Part shown: positions 22,488-35,187 of the stretch, in pieces
Numbering within the stretch: the first letter of the stretch is position 1
Layout: every line of letters begins with the position of its first letter
From: Andrena cerasifolii
Lineage: Eukaryota; Arthropoda; Insecta; Hymenoptera; Andrenidae
Assembly: GCF_050908995.1 (NCBI RefSeq)
Contig: NC_135121.1
Coordinates: forward strand, 6,758,001 to 6,822,000
DNA length: 64,000 bases
Direction of reading: 5' to 3'
The notes under the pieces: model-generated
Database searches by the model: none
What the model was told of the DNA's origin: nothing
Seen by the model: the letters and a program-made list of their open reading frames with translations, nothing else
Program-made: the position numbers and the translations under genes

Positions 22488-23687
22488 CACTCCTCAAAAA
22501 AATTGAGGGATCATCTCTACGAATCCTAAAAATGGGGTCAAGTTCAAATGGTCCTAACTACGGTAAAAATGGTCCTATCAATATGTTTAAAATTTCGTTT
22601 GAAAGTTGGGAATCTCTACTTTCAGGTGTTTTTCTAAGATTTTAGCTGTATTGCTTCACGACGAAGTTGTAGCGATATAAATAGCCCCTTGACAATTTAA
22701 AAAAATTTTGTTCAACTTTGTAAGGTCACATAGGGCGAACGAAATTCTTTACACAGGGTATGTTTAAAGCAGTCGAAAGCGACTACTTTTCTGTGTAAAG
22801 TCTGTGTTCTGTGATTGTTGTGCAATTTTTTTGGCAGGAGTTATTCAACATTGAAGCAAAAGTCGTCTTTCTGACTGTAATTGATTCTAGAAAGCGAAGG
22901 AATCATCATACAACGTTCAACTAAAAAGCTATAGAAGGATCAGTTTCTCCTCTTTAAGAAGCATTTTTTACTTTTTCGATATGGGTAACAGTCCGGTGTA
23001 CCATGTACTTTCGAAAATATATTTAAAAATTGCACAAATTCCATTTTTCTTTAACTCGCTGTATTTCGACAAGGGATGACCGCAACATTGCGATCTTAAG
23101 CCCATTTTAAAGCGTAGGGGCTGCCGATTCGTTTGAGTACCAGTTGAACCCGCTGCAATAGTATTTTACCTATGGCCACTATTTATTTATTTATTAATCA
23201 TAAACGGGTTAGAACCCATTATATAGCAAGGATACATAGCATTTTGCGTGTTGAATAAAAATAAATCTACATATATGCATACTATATCAAATTATACTTA
23301 ACAATAGAGAGAAAAATGAAAAATAGAGGTAAAGAATGAGTAATGAGAAATGAAAAATGTACAATGAAAATGGAAATGAAGATGAGAATGAAAATGAGAA
23401 TGAAAATGAAAATAAGAATGAAAATTAGAATGAAAAAGAAAATGAAAATGAGAACGAAAATGAAAATAGAAACACATAGAAAATAGAATAGAAGTGAAAA
23501 ATGAGGGGTTGAATTAAAGTGTATACTATACTATTTATTTTAGTTTGTCGCGTTAACGGATTACCAGCTATTTTGATCGTTCGCTCTTAGCATTCTGTGC
23601 ACTATGTTTAAATTTATTTAAATCTATTTTACCGAAGTTACCCCCATTTTCAGGTTCGTAAAGGTGATCCCTTAATTTTTTTAGAAG
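22488..23687. mobile_element. Tc1-like non-autonomous element, about 1200 bp
   Basis: Left end CACTCCTCAAAAAAATTGAG after TA (22486-22487), right end inverted with CTTCTAAAAAAATTAAGGG beside TA (23688-23689); further in, AAATGGGGTCAAGTTC pairs with the inverted AAATGGGGGTAACTTC. No transposase frame. A TATTTATTTATTTATT-headed segment at about 23184 is probably a separate retroposon tail inserted in it. Confidence 0.7.
23330..23475 (+). repeat. Purine-rich GAAAATGA microsatellite
   Basis: Imperfect runs of AATGAAAATGAGAATG over about 145 bases, inside the Tc1-like element. Confidence 0.9.
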
Positions 23688-23689
23688 TA

Positions 23690-24937
23690 CAGTTCCATTA
23701 AATTAAACACCAAAAACCTTGAAATATCTGAAAAAAACATGAACCTGTCGAGAACTTTATTTTATCGTTGCCTTTGGCTCATCGTACTGTACAACTTTTT
23801 CCTCAAAAATATCATTCGATTCATTCTCCTATTTTGATCAATAGGCATAAATTAATTTAAGAAACTACTTTACGTGATTTTCATTTTAATTCTATGACAA
23901 CGACACAACACATATATTAATTTTACTGGCCACAGCTCGAATCCCATAAAAGTTTTTCCTTGCAAAAAACCGAAGAGTCAAGCACTCGTTACTCAAAGAA
24001 CTGACCAACGTCTCAAATACCTTTGTGGTTCGATTAACTTCGCTTTAACAATCCAAATTGAAAAGATCGTCTGAATGTAGGTTCAGGTGTTCCTAGGCTC
24101 TAGCAGGTAATGTGTATTCGAAGGCACGGACACGCTTCCTTCCCATCTGTTTCTGCGCACATTTCACTTCGTTCAAATGTAGACGCATAGTGGGTGCACG
24201 TGAAAAATAATGGAGAGAATCTGCAAGTGTCTATCTGGCAGGTCGTAACTGCAAAACTTGCGCGTGTAGGCGTAACGATAATGGCTTTGGACTGTTGCGG
24301 TTACGAGATACCCTGAAATATACACGTAAGACCCTACATTTGTATAGCTGTATGAATGTTGTATTCACCTCCGAGCATTGGCAAGGATACTCTGTCTGAG
24401 GAAGAAAATGATGCTAGGATAAAGCAGTGCGTGTTAAATGTGGGGTATCAATCAAGAGAAATATTCCCTGAATTGTTAGTTGACTTCTTCTGGCATTCTA
24501 GGCGGAGGTCGTCAAAAGTGCTTATTTATTTACAAGAGCTTGATGAATAAACATTCTCTCCTTTGACAGAGATGGATAGGAACAATGCCAGAGTTGGTGG
24601 CGAATGTGTTTCAGGATTACTTATTCTTTTTTTACAAACTAATATTTTTATTGATTTCAAATATGAGTAACATTTAACGTTACTGATCGATTAACTACAC
24701 ATTTATAATTTATTAGAACGTACACTATTTAATCGTAAATATTGTTAGATACTTCGCGACTTTCCTTTTCTTTACACATGTGGTCATCGTCACCCTTTAA
24801 TACCCTTCCGAGCGAACGTGACTTAACCGTAAATAAGTGGATTAGGCCGTGGGTCCTAAGGCCCCCTTCCAATAGAAGCTACCAATAGGATTCTCCGTTG
24901 GGTCCACGTTCTTTTCCTCCGTACGTCTTTAGCTTTA
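23690..24937. other. Intergenic sequence, no gene recognised
   Basis: The open frame 24356-24550 has no recognisable family motif and no splice-linked neighbour that I can see. Confidence 0.4.
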
Positions 24938-25077
24938 AAGTCTGCGCACACATATCAGTTTCGTGTCAGTACCGTTCCATCGTGGCTGTGGTAAGAAGAA
25001 GAGACCCTCTACGCCTCTTTTCTTCTTACCACTGGCACGCCGGAGCGGTACTGATACGGAACTAATATGTGTTTAGA
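24938..25077. repeat. Long imperfect hairpin, about 140 bp
   Basis: CACACATATCAGTTTCGTGT on the left pairs with the inverted AACACATATTAGTTCCGTAT on the right, and GGTAAGAAGAAGAG pairs with CTCTTTTCTTCTTACC. The loop is about 10 bases. It could be a decayed MITE or a small-RNA precursor; it lies directly next to the hAT-like element's duplication. Confidence 0.75.
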
Positions 25078-25086
25078 CCTTTAGAT

Positions 25087-25642
25087 TAGAGGTGTGCGGG
25101 TACCCGACTTTTCGGGCTCGGATCGGGTCGGGTAAAGTCGGGCGGGCTCGGATGCGGTGTTTGATAAGTTGATATACGTATTCAGCTTTTTTAAGCAACC
25201 GAGTACTCGACAAGCATGTACAAAATCTGTACCTATATGAAAATTCAGAATAAGATAATTTTCACGTGAAAAATAATGCTTCTAACGGGTTTATTCCAAA
25301 TGAACTTCATTTGATACAACTTGTATATTAATTTTGTATAAGGTGCATAAGTTAAATTTTTAAGGAGGATTCTCGCGTAACAGTTCCCAAAATTTTGAAT
25401 AAATCCGTTAGAAGCATTATTTGTTCACGTGAAAATTATCGTATTCTGAAGTTTCATATAGGTGAAGATGTTGTACATGCTTGTCGAGTAGCATGCATTA
25501 CCCGAAATAATCGAGCTACCCGACACAGTCGGACTACTCGTGGGCCCGTCTGCCGCGGGCCCCCGCCCGAGCCCGCCCGACTTTACCCGACCCGACCCGA
25601 CCGCTCGGGTACCCGACACATTCGATTACCCGCGCATCCCTA
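25087..25642. mobile_element. hAT-type foldback MITE, 556 bp, perfect 8-bp TSD
   Basis: Ends TAGAGGTGTGCGGGTACCCG and, inverted, TAGGGATGCGCGGGTAATCG, with CTTTAGAT on both sides (25079-25086, 25643-25650). Almost the whole element is two inverted arms, including CGGGTCGGGTAAAGTCGGGC and GAAGCATTATT segments. No transposase. Confidence 0.92.
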
Positions 25643-25650
25643 CTTTAGAT

Positions 25651-27464
25651 CTCGCTCGTACATCGCACCGGCAACTAGTTCGAAGTGACTTGTAATGAAG
25701 GACATTTTTATACAACTGTTTGTACTTGCATTCTCCCGGGAACACGACAATATTATAACATTGAAATAAGATCCCATAAAAAAATTGCATGTTTCTTTTA
25801 CAAATTGCATATTAATTGACTTCAGCTTTTAATTCCCGTCCTAATAAAAACGAAATTTTATCGAAGCACTTAGAACACAAATACCTCTGTTCATATTCTT
25901 CATATTTGGGATCAGTTTAACAAATAACTTGTTGTTGTATATAATGCATATCACAAAGATTTGTGAGCAATAGTGTATAGTACTAATATCTGCAGAGCCA
26001 ACGGTCGAGTCTTTAAACCTGACCTGAGGAAATACGATATCCCAGTGACACAGATAATCTCCTCCACCCAAATGCTAGCACATGATCACGAAGCATCTCA
26101 GGTGCGTCGATACAGGCATGTTTGTTGAACTGCGAAGGCCGTGTAAAGGACTTTAGCCTATTGCACAATTCTGTGTTTATAATATTAGGTAGATGCACTA
26201 GTAACTTCGGTTATGCTTTAGATAGAGGCTCTAAATTCTAGTAAAGCAGGATCTTTTATTATACATGTACATATCGTACAGTAGAACTACCACTATCCGA
26301 ATTAATAGGAAGACTCACTTTCCTCATGACGATTTTTCTATATTTCAGAAAGAATAGCACAAGTAACAATACTGTAGGAATTAGGGAATACAATCTAGGT
26401 CATTATTTACTATCCCGGGATTGCGGGATTTTGCAAAGTCTATCTCGGAATTCCGGGACTAAACCAGGGATTGGGTAATAGAGCATTTCAGCAATTAAAA
26501 TGATTTATTATGTGTTAAAATTCTGAATCTTTATTTTAAGTAAACAAACATACTTTCTATCGTTAGTCCTGAACATCAGCTAAAATCATTTTTAAAAATA
26601 AAAACAGTAGAACAATGCAGAATAATAAAGTCTCAATGAGTTGAAATATCAGAAAACCATTATGAAGATTTTTTGGAAATGCGAACGAAGGAACAGCAAA
26701 GCACCTAAAGTAGGTACTATCATACGTACTCCCAATGGTGATATCCTTCCTAATTTTGTAGCACTCCCGTTATTTTGTAGCTTCTGAAGTACCACCTGTT
26801 TCGTGGCAACAATTAATACTTCATCCTACTTTGGTAATTTTAGATGGAATTACCTACTTTTGCTCGCGACTATTTTTACTGCGATATATGTCCTCGAAAT
26901 TTTACTGAGAAACCTATTGGTAACCAGTTACTTTAGGATAAAGTCCTACTCTCAATAAATTGAAACGTTTAATGTTTCCAATGTATGCGGTAGCATTTTC
27001 TACATCCCCTGACGCCTCTCGAATAGAATTGATGAAGTCACGTGTATTTTGCACAGTGCCGTTCACATTTTATATTAAAAGTGAAGTAATGGTAGGAGGT
27101 GAACAATGTTGCAACTCGTCTGAAATGTAAAATTGCTGCAGAATAGGTGCGTTTATACATCGCGGGGAATTAGGAGAGCGTAGTCGTTTATCCGACATGC
27201 CACGGGAAAGTTATAAAAACACGTGATAAATATGAGAACGTAAATGGAATCGTAATTCACCTTGCCCCTATGCTCCCTTTTCATGTTCCTTAGTTAACGA
27301 TTTATCCGCGAAATGATCATTCAAGTAACCTACTCTATCGTCGCGAAAGCTTGATGCCAAGCAGAACTAAAAAGAACGCAGAACTAATAACCAACAGCTC
27401 ATTCGGCAACCTTGCATATGCACGTGTGTCTGATAGTGGCCTCCACTCCAATTGTACTTTTATC
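25651..27464. other. Intergenic sequence, no gene recognised
   Basis: 26280-26310 begins CAGTAGAACTACCACTATCC after TA, resembling a pogo/Tigger terminal repeat, but no partner end is visible. 26413-26465 has short GGGATT/ATTCCGGGA inverted motifs. Minus-strand frames at 25841-26198 are unrecognised. Confidence 0.4.
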
Positions 27465-27580
27465 TAGCAACTAGCAAAATACCCGTGCTTCGCTGCGGTA
27501 TAAATTACACTTTCCGTTCTCATTTAATTTAACATTTAATTTGGTAAATGAATTATTAAATGAATTGGTAAATGAAAATT

Positions 27581-28062
27581 TAGATTAGGGGAGGATTCTC
27601 CGATTTCAACCACCTTCACATATGTTGTCAACATTTCTCCCTAAACTTTTTGGCGTTTTGCCTTAGTTTCAGAGATATTAATAAAAAAAACTTTTGGCAT
27701 AATATATTGAAATCAGTTTCATAACCGACGGTATTAGAATTGGTTTGGGCTAGATTAGGGCGGGGGTGGGGGGCGTGGAGCATGGTAGCGAACCGATGTG
27801 AGTATGTGTTAAACTCGGTAATTCTAGTGTTAACTGTGGGTGACGGGAAAGTGAATTGACTCCTTGCTTTACGCGCCCCCCGTACTTACCTAGCCCCAAC
27901 CAATACCAATACCGCGGCAGTTTTAGTGTTAAGTAAAGTTTTTTGTGAATATCTCGTAAACCAAAGCCGAGCGCCGAAAAGTTTAGAGGGGAATGTTGTT
28001 CAGAATGATGACCTTGATAATATGAGCAGGTCATTGAAATCGGAGAATCCACCCCTAATCTA
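27581..28062. mobile_element. Foldback MITE, about 480 bp
   Basis: TAGATTAGGGGAGGATTCTC at the left and its inverted form at the right (GAATCCACCCCTAATCTA). Arms extend inward with CTAAACTTTTTGGCG against CGCCGAAAAGTTTAG. Flanking bases continue the palindrome (ATT/AAT), so the target duplication is ambiguous. Confidence 0.75.
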
Positions 28063-28223
28063 AATATTTACTATTAATTTTAAAAGTATATGTAGCGCGC
28101 TTTGCATATGGATTTTTGAACTATTCTATAGCCTATAGCAGTCCCATTAAAACAAAGATCCCTTTGGTATATGGTTCGTCGAAATCGGTTCAGTAGTTTT
28201 TGAGTTTTGCGCTTTCAAACATA

Positions 28224-28722
28224 CAGTGGCTCGCATTAATATTCGGACAATTTTTAAAATCGCATAACTTTTTTAGAATTGGTCCAATCGACTTGAGTTT
28301 TTTTGAGAAGCTAGAAGGATTAGTTTGCTAAGTGACGTGTTTCGCCGTTTTGAAAAGAAATGCATTTGGTCGGAATAGAAAAAAAAATTGTAAAGGTTGT
28401 TTTTTTAACTTTTTTTTGTGAGCCTGTAATGAAAATTCAAAAAACCCGTTTGTAGATTGAAGTAAGTTACATTTTGTACCTAAAATTGCATCAAAATCGG
28501 ATTTTTTGAATTTTCATTACAGGCTCACAAAGAAAAGTTTAAAAATCGACCTTTACTATTCTTTTCGCTATTCCAACCAAATACATTTTTTTTCAAAACG
28601 ACGAAACGCGTCAGTTAGCAAACTAATCCTTCTAGCTTCTCAGAAAAACTCAAGTTGTTTGGACCAATTCTAAAAAAGTTATGCGATTTTAAAAAGTGTC
28701 CGAATATTAATGCGAGCCACTG
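28224..28722. mobile_element. Complete Tc1/mariner-like foldback MITE, 499 bp, TA duplication
   Basis: Ends CAGTGGCTCGCATTAATATT, perfectly inverted, with TA at 28222-28223 and 28723-28724. Each arm is about 230 bases (AATCGCATAACTTTTTTAGA ... GTGAGCCTGTAATGAAAATT) around a short centre. Half copies are at 1775-2003 and 8088-8320. Confidence 0.92.
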
Positions 28723-28790
28723 TACATGCATACATGGCACGAACATTTTTATATAATGGTATAGATATAGATACTGTAGGGGTGCTGTAG

Positions 28791-31365
28791 GAAATTAATA
28801 ATAACACTGTTCTCTTAGATAAAATACTACATACGCGTTTATTTCGTTAGTCGCTCGCCGTTGCTACCAGTACAATTCGTAGATATTGAAAATTACAAAA
28901 ACAAAAGGTTAAATAATTCAACACTGCTACAGCGCGTTTCGCTCGCCACAGATACGTAGTGGAAATGCTCAATCCTTATCAATTTAGTACACATGGTATT
29001 GTGTTAATTTATTTAAAAAATTCCTATCAATTGTCAATATACCGAACTACCTACCCTTCAGTATTTCAATATATCCTCAAATTTAAGACACTGTTAAAAA
29101 GTAAACAGTATTTGAATAACGAGAGCTCAATTACTTAAGCCTTTAGAAAAATGCTACATATTGTGTGGATTCAGTTGAAAAGGATCCACACACGAGAATT
29201 ACTCGCAGGTGTCCGTTCACACGCACTGTACACTGTACCGTTGGCCGTGATAGATCAAATACACTTCCGTGGCCCTCAATATATATATTTGCATTGGTTT
29301 TAAAAATTCTCTTCCCATGGAAACCACGCAGTTTTGCTTCTATGATTCCCAAGTGGTTTGAACACGTTTATTGTGCAAAATTTTGCAACTATATTAAGGA
29401 AATCTTTCCTGGTTCCCTTAATCGAAAATTGTACCATTAGAATCGCGCCGGGTCTAAGTCGAAGGGTATTATAGAAGAAATGTCATAAACAAAAATGATA
29501 ATTTTTACTTAAAATATGCCTTTATGTAGAACTGAATATTTACGTTAGGGTTGGAGATAGAAGAAAATATTACAGAAACAAGATACACTGTTCGAGGGGG
29601 CACATATGCTGGGGAAAAATAAATTTCTCCTCTGGTATCATCTTCAAGTTCATTTGAAGATCGTCAATGTTTTTCCAATCGTCAGCATATATTTTTTAAT
29701 TCATGATATCGTAGCCCCTGTTAAAAGGAGTTCAATGATATACGCATCACGACCTTCGAATGACCTTGGACTCGAACAACGGAAACTTCTGATTAACTGC
29801 TGCACTGAGAAGAGAATTGCATAAGTTTCAGGTCCCCCATTTGGTTGAAATCTATCATACAGTTAGTCCACGGTATGTATAATAACACGTTACATACCGA
29901 GATAGGGTGCAGCACTTGAAATTTTGTGAGAAAAGCAAGTTCAAACGTTCCTCTTTTCCGTATCCTTCAAATGAATCTATACCTACGTGAGAACAGGATC
30001 CATTTATATAACTAATTGTTGAAATAATTAAAAAATAGTAAAAGTGTCTGTCTTCAAGTACTACACACATGTATGTATTACAGTTATGCTGCCACTAAAT
30101 TCTCATTGCACTTTTTATTTTATGTATGAGTATACAAGGGGCTTCACCAAACTTCAGCACCTGAAATATTTCTGCCATATTTAGAAGTTCAGAAAAACGT
30201 TACCTTCAATAGTTTTGTGGCAACCGGCATATAGTAAGAATAGTTTTATTCTATTGGCAGAGGGTTGATTTTCTCGAATATTAAGTTTGGGGTAAAAAGT
30301 TTTTTAAAATAATTTAAAAATTTAAAACAGGGCAATTTTATTTATTAAAAGTCGCGGGACTCTTTAAGTTGTACCTACTCTTTTAGAAATTAACTGAATA
30401 TAATACATGCTCCATTTAAATATTGAAACGGTTATGTCTAATTATTATGCGCAAAATAAATTGCGCGACATGCGACTAATATGGCGCCTATATACATGCC
30501 AGAAGAAACACGTGCGCACGCGAAAGCCGGCGCTATTTGAAATTGCGGTGTATGAGAAGGTCGCAAGCTAGGTAGATTCAAAGTTACGCACCGAGATAGA
30601 GCTGAAAGCAGCTCCACAAGCAGGGATTCGAATCTAGCAGATTCTAAGGAGAGCTTCGGGTAATAAACTTTATCCAGCTCCCTAGGCAGCGACTAAAGTC
30701 CTACCAGATGCAAACTAGTGCTCCTGGTTATGAGCTAAAGCGGGCTCCTTAAGCAGCGATTTAAGTCTCACACAATTCAATCATAATGTGTTCGCAGTAA
30801 GAGCTCTAACTAACTACTATAACTCCTTCAGGTAGCAAATTCAATTGCACCGTAAGTGTGATCCTAACCGTAAGGTTCATTGTCTCCACATGGCAGTGCA
30901 TAGTTTCAAAGAATAGGATTATAAGTATAGACTTCAACATTCAAATGATCATTCCTGTTGGCAACTATATTCTTCAAGTTATGTGCTATATTTTAATATC
31001 TGTACTATTAATTAGGTACTAGGCCTAATACAGAAATGAAGGTTGATTTGTTGATTATGGTATATATGGAAGGTACTGATAAGGAAACACCTCTGAGAGT
31101 GAAGTTCCTTTTTTTAGTCCACACAGGTGTAAATTTGTGGAGGGTTGAAAAATTTTAGACACTTATATTTTTATTTCTGCTAGTAAACTGTTTAAATACT
31201 TACTGAGAACTCGACGCGCTTGGAAACTCTTCGAAAAACAAGAATGAATCTACGAAAAGAACAAAGTTAACGTTAAATTTATTTTCAAATTGAAAAACAA
31301 ATAATTGTAAAGGTGAAAAAATATTTCATGTTCAGATTCCTATTCCGTACAATCCGAAATTCGAT
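28791..31365. other. Intergenic sequence, no gene recognised
   Basis: No supported gene. 30540-30900 is GC-richer with loosely repeated AGCTC / GCAGCGA-TTAAGTC motifs about 90 bases apart (30680-30770), but no tRNA or known RNA could be folded by eye. Confidence 0.4.
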
Positions 31366-31747
31366 CACTCCTAATTATTCGAATAGTGTTCGAATATTCG
31401 AATATTCAAATACTCCTAATTATTCGAATATTCAAATACTGCTAATTATTCGAATATTCAAATACTCCTAATTATTCGAATAATATTCGAATATTCAAAT
31501 ACTCCTAACTATTCGAATAATATTAAAATATTCGAATACTCCTAACTATTCGAATAATATTCGAATACTCCTAACTATTCGAATAATATTCGAATATTCA
31601 AATACTCCTCATTATTCAAATATTCAAATACTCCTAAATATTCGAATATTCAAATACTCCTAATTATTCGAATAATATTCGAATATTCGAATATTCAAAT
31701 ACTCCTAATTATTCGAATAATATTCGAATATTCGAATAGTTCGAATA
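31366..31747. repeat. AT-rich minisatellite with TTCGAATATT core
   Basis: Repeats of ATTCGAATATTCAAATACTC + CTAATTATTCGAATA, with many self-complementary TTCGAA sites. Unit length varies about 30-45 bases by loss or gain of AATATTCG pieces. The TTCGAA core recurs in the array at 53035-53457. Confidence 0.95.
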
Positions 31748-34700
31748 TAGGAATATTTACAGCTCTAGTTTCGACCCGTTTTGACTATCCTGCTACACGC
31801 ATTTTAAGCGATTAAAACGCGTACCTATCTTTTCCTTAGAACAGTAGAGAAGTAATTGTTCCAATTTCTGAAGTTTTCGTTACGAAGGTAGCGTTACACT
31901 TTAGTCCAAAGTGCCCCGGTACCGTTGGCCGAGGGTTAAATTAAACGAAACTCGGTTTATCGAGACTCTGGTTGCAGAATCTCCAATACATTTCGCTAGT
32001 AACAAAAGGAAGCAGGTCAAAAGAACTTCTTTAGACGCCCACAAAACCTGATCACTCTAATTAAATTGTCTTATTGTTGGATAAAGCTTTTACTCGATTA
32101 GCTGGGTTAATCATTTCTTTCAACATTCTCACCCTATTTACTAATATCAATTAAACCGTGCACGTCAATCTGATTCTTTTGAAAAAGTATTTAAAAAACT
32201 TTGAGCAACAGCAAAGAAACAATGACAAAGTTACGGTTATATACAGGGGTGGGCCAAAAGAAGAAAACATTCTACTGTATCTAAGGAAAACAAATTTATA
32301 ACCTGTTTTCTGATGTTCTTCGTATTAAACGCGAAACGAGGCAAGAACCAGACGGTGAAAGATTCATGGGTACGTTTCTTGCAGTCATGTCTATCGCTTT
32401 TTGCTCGCTGGTTAACTTACCGGAAGACGAAATTCTTCGCTTCACTGTTTCAACAGATGAGCCCCGCACAGTTTTGTATTACAGCTACATTTTTCTTTTC
32501 AATAAAACCTTTATTTTCTTCGGATAGAATTCTGTGATTATATTCAAATTTGGAAAATTTGTGCATCTAATTTACATTTAACAAAATATTAATTTTAACA
32601 AGTATCAATTTTCCTGTTAACTTGTAATCAATTAGGTGGATGGCCCAAGGTGTTTAAAAAGGTTGGCCGGCTAACTTACGTGGAACTTATAGTGTTACTA
32701 TGTTATAGCTGCATGGAAAGTTGGAAGGTTTCCTTTTTGATAAATTACAAGCACAATCCAGGCGGTATGATATTAAAAAAAAACTTTAGAGGGTAGATTT
32801 CGTGAGCTACTTGAACAATGTGACTTTATTCCCGTTCTCATTTTTATTTATTTGTAAATAGTGCTATAGTTTAAATTTTGTACAGAGAAATAATTGAAAA
32901 ATTTATGTGTGCACTCGATACAGTTAAATAAAAAACATTGATGGAATCATAGTCGAAGGAATTATTAACCTTTCAGGAGCCATGAAAATTTTTTCGCTGG
33001 AATGAGACTAAAAAATACGGAAAATATAGAATGGATACGAGGATATTTAAGCTAAAAGAAACTCCACTGTTCAAGTAGCATATCAACCAATTATTTTAGA
33101 AAAGTCAAGAAACTGCATGTAATGAAACAAATCATATTAGTGGGTACTAAAAGTAACAAATACACAAGTTTTCAAATTATTACTGTTCAATATTTCTCTT
33201 GTAAAATAGCAGTGTAATAAACAGACGAAGCAAGTTGCATTGCTTTTCATATAAAATATAATAGCTACATAATAATTAATTCATATTACGATATTTCAAA
33301 ATTCATTTTTCCTTTTCCCAAGTAAATACCTTTGTTGAAGATTCATTAAATTTTTGGAGTGATACTGCAAAAGTAAGCTTCTTCATTGTCACGTTATTGT
33401 TTACAAATATGAGAATTCTTCTGTGTAAAGTATTTCATGTAAATAGGCATTGTGTGTCGACGACGATACGTTAACGTAAATGAAGCATTACTCGTATGCG
33501 TATCCATTTCGATTTAGTGTCGCAATGACGGGTTAAATTTATGGAAATTACACAACCAGTCATTACTATTCCGGCTTGTATATAGACGCCATAAATAAGC
33601 GAATAAAAAAATTAATCATTTTCGCTCAGAAGCATTAACTAGATCGCAGCTAATAAATTCTCCATGGTAAATTCAGAAAACATTCCTTTCATTTAAAATT
33701 CACTAGAACAATTGTCACAGATTTGGGAAATCATAATATATCCTTCAACTCTGCAATTCATATATAGGCAATAGGCAATTTTTGAAATATTATAGTAAAC
33801 TATAATTAAGTAAAAATAAGACTCTTTCACGAGTTAGTAAACTATAATTATATTCACTATAATTTTTCAAAAATTGCCAAAATTTCCATCTACTATAACA
33901 CATAATTGTATAACATAATAATGGTGTTTAATGTACTTATTTACCCGAGGCAAGTGAATCTTTATATAATTTGGGTGCAAAAAGAGGGCAGCTCCAAATT
34001 TGGAAAATTCCCCCTACCATAGAAGAAACATATTTTTGCTGAGTAACAGTGCTAAATGCTGTGTTAATATGTAGATTTTAAGTGACTAAAATACTATGAA
34101 ATTGTGTCTAAAAAATACTTCGTTAAACGCTGTTTTCGTTAGTTTTCAAAAGTTAAATACATTTGGAGCTGCCTCCTTACAGCAAAGTCTCCAATTACTG
34201 TATCCTTCTGATGTAATAAAGTAGCGCCGAGGTGCGGAGCTTTCGCGAAGCTAGACTAAAAATGGAATGGAAATCCATAGTGATCGAGGGAGACGTTTCG
34301 AAGGAGGTGCGGTTCTCTCCCTCCGTCGCCATCCTGAGAACGAGTTTTCCGGAGCGGCGGAGTTCTCAGTCAGGAATTACTATCGCGAAATCTCATGGCA
34401 GGATGTTCGTTAGCAGGATTTCTTTCCCCCTTGCCGACCAGCTGGCCACTCGACTCGAGTGCATTCTTATTCATCCGTTTTTTCAGTCATTGTCGAAATC
34501 CTCTTCCTCAGGCGTGATTCATCATTCGTTTCAGAATTCACGGCCCTCCGAGGAGCCGGGCTTCCGTTGCGATTGAATAGAAGGAATTACGTCCCCCAAA
34601 ATCTCCTTCGTTTTATTGAATTTTAAGAAACGCTTCATTATTTCCCACCATTCTTCCTTTTTATTTGCGAGCACTGCCGGGACGGTTCTAAAGTCGTACA

Positions 34701-34792
34701 TTGTGCGGATACGTTACAGTAGCATTGAAAATTATTTTATAACTTTATCAAATAGCTTTTTGTGGTATGGCTGTTGAATAAAGGCATGTGCA
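31748..34792. other. Intergenic sequence, no gene recognised
   Basis: 34232-34576 is an open frame of 114 codons in a GC-richer island, without a known motif on either strand; conserved non-coding DNA is as likely as an exon. 33420-33600 is also complex. TACAGGGGTGGGCCAAAAG at 32245 looks like a transposon end without a visible partner. Confidence 0.4.
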
Positions 34793-34920
34793 GTAGGGTG
34801 GGACGAAAACCCCGAGCTTTCGATACTTGAAACATCCTAATGCGGAAAAGTTACCCTTGGGCAAGAAAAACCGAGGGAAAAATATTTTTGAAGTCGTTCA
34901 ATATTTCGACGTGCGTTGCG

Positions 34921-35187
34921 AAAAGTAGCGCGTTTCAATTTTCTTACGAAAAATAGCACGTTTCAATTTTCTTACGAAAAGTAGCACGTTTCAATTTTCG
35001 TACGAAAAGTAGCATGTTTCAATTTTCTTATGAAAAGTAGCACGTTTCAATTTTCTTACGAAAAGTAGCACGTTTCAATTTTCTTACGAAAAGTAGCACG
35101 TTTCAATTTTCTTACGAAAAGTAGCACGTTTCAATTTTCTTAAGAAAAGTAGCACGTTTCAATTTTCTTACGAAAAGAAGCACATTT
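34921..35187 (+). repeat. 28-bp tandem repeat, nine copies plus a partial
   Basis: Unit AAAAGTAGCACGTTTC + AATTTTCTTACG, almost invariant from 34921 to 35172 and degenerate afterwards. Inverted single units occur at 35444-35505 (GCTACTTTTCGTTGC), so array and flank may be arms of one element. A TAGGGTGGGACGAAAAC terminal-repeat-like motif precedes it at 34794. Confidence 0.95.

Larger units (their letters stand above)
27465..28790 (+). mobile_element. LINE- or SINE-derived repeat (ACCCGTGCTTCGC family) split by two MITEs
   Basis: The start AATACCCGTGCTTCGCTGCG and the 3' segment GTCGAAATCGGTTCAGTAGT / TTTTTGAGTTTTGCG, with an ending near TATAATGGTATAGAT, match the recurrent tail of a widespread insect retroposon type (from memory, RTE-like). 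Host pieces are 27465-27577, 28066-28221 and 28725-28790; the rest is inserted MITEs. No coding sequence. Confidence 0.5.

Noticed and set aside
26279..26320. pogo/Tigger-like terminal repeat (CAGTAGAACTACC)
   Set aside because: A single end without an inverted partner or transposase; too short to call an element.
30541..30900. Possible tRNA or structured RNA around GGGATTCGAATC
   Set aside because: The presumed T-arm stem does not pair, and no acceptor stem or anticodon arm could be placed.
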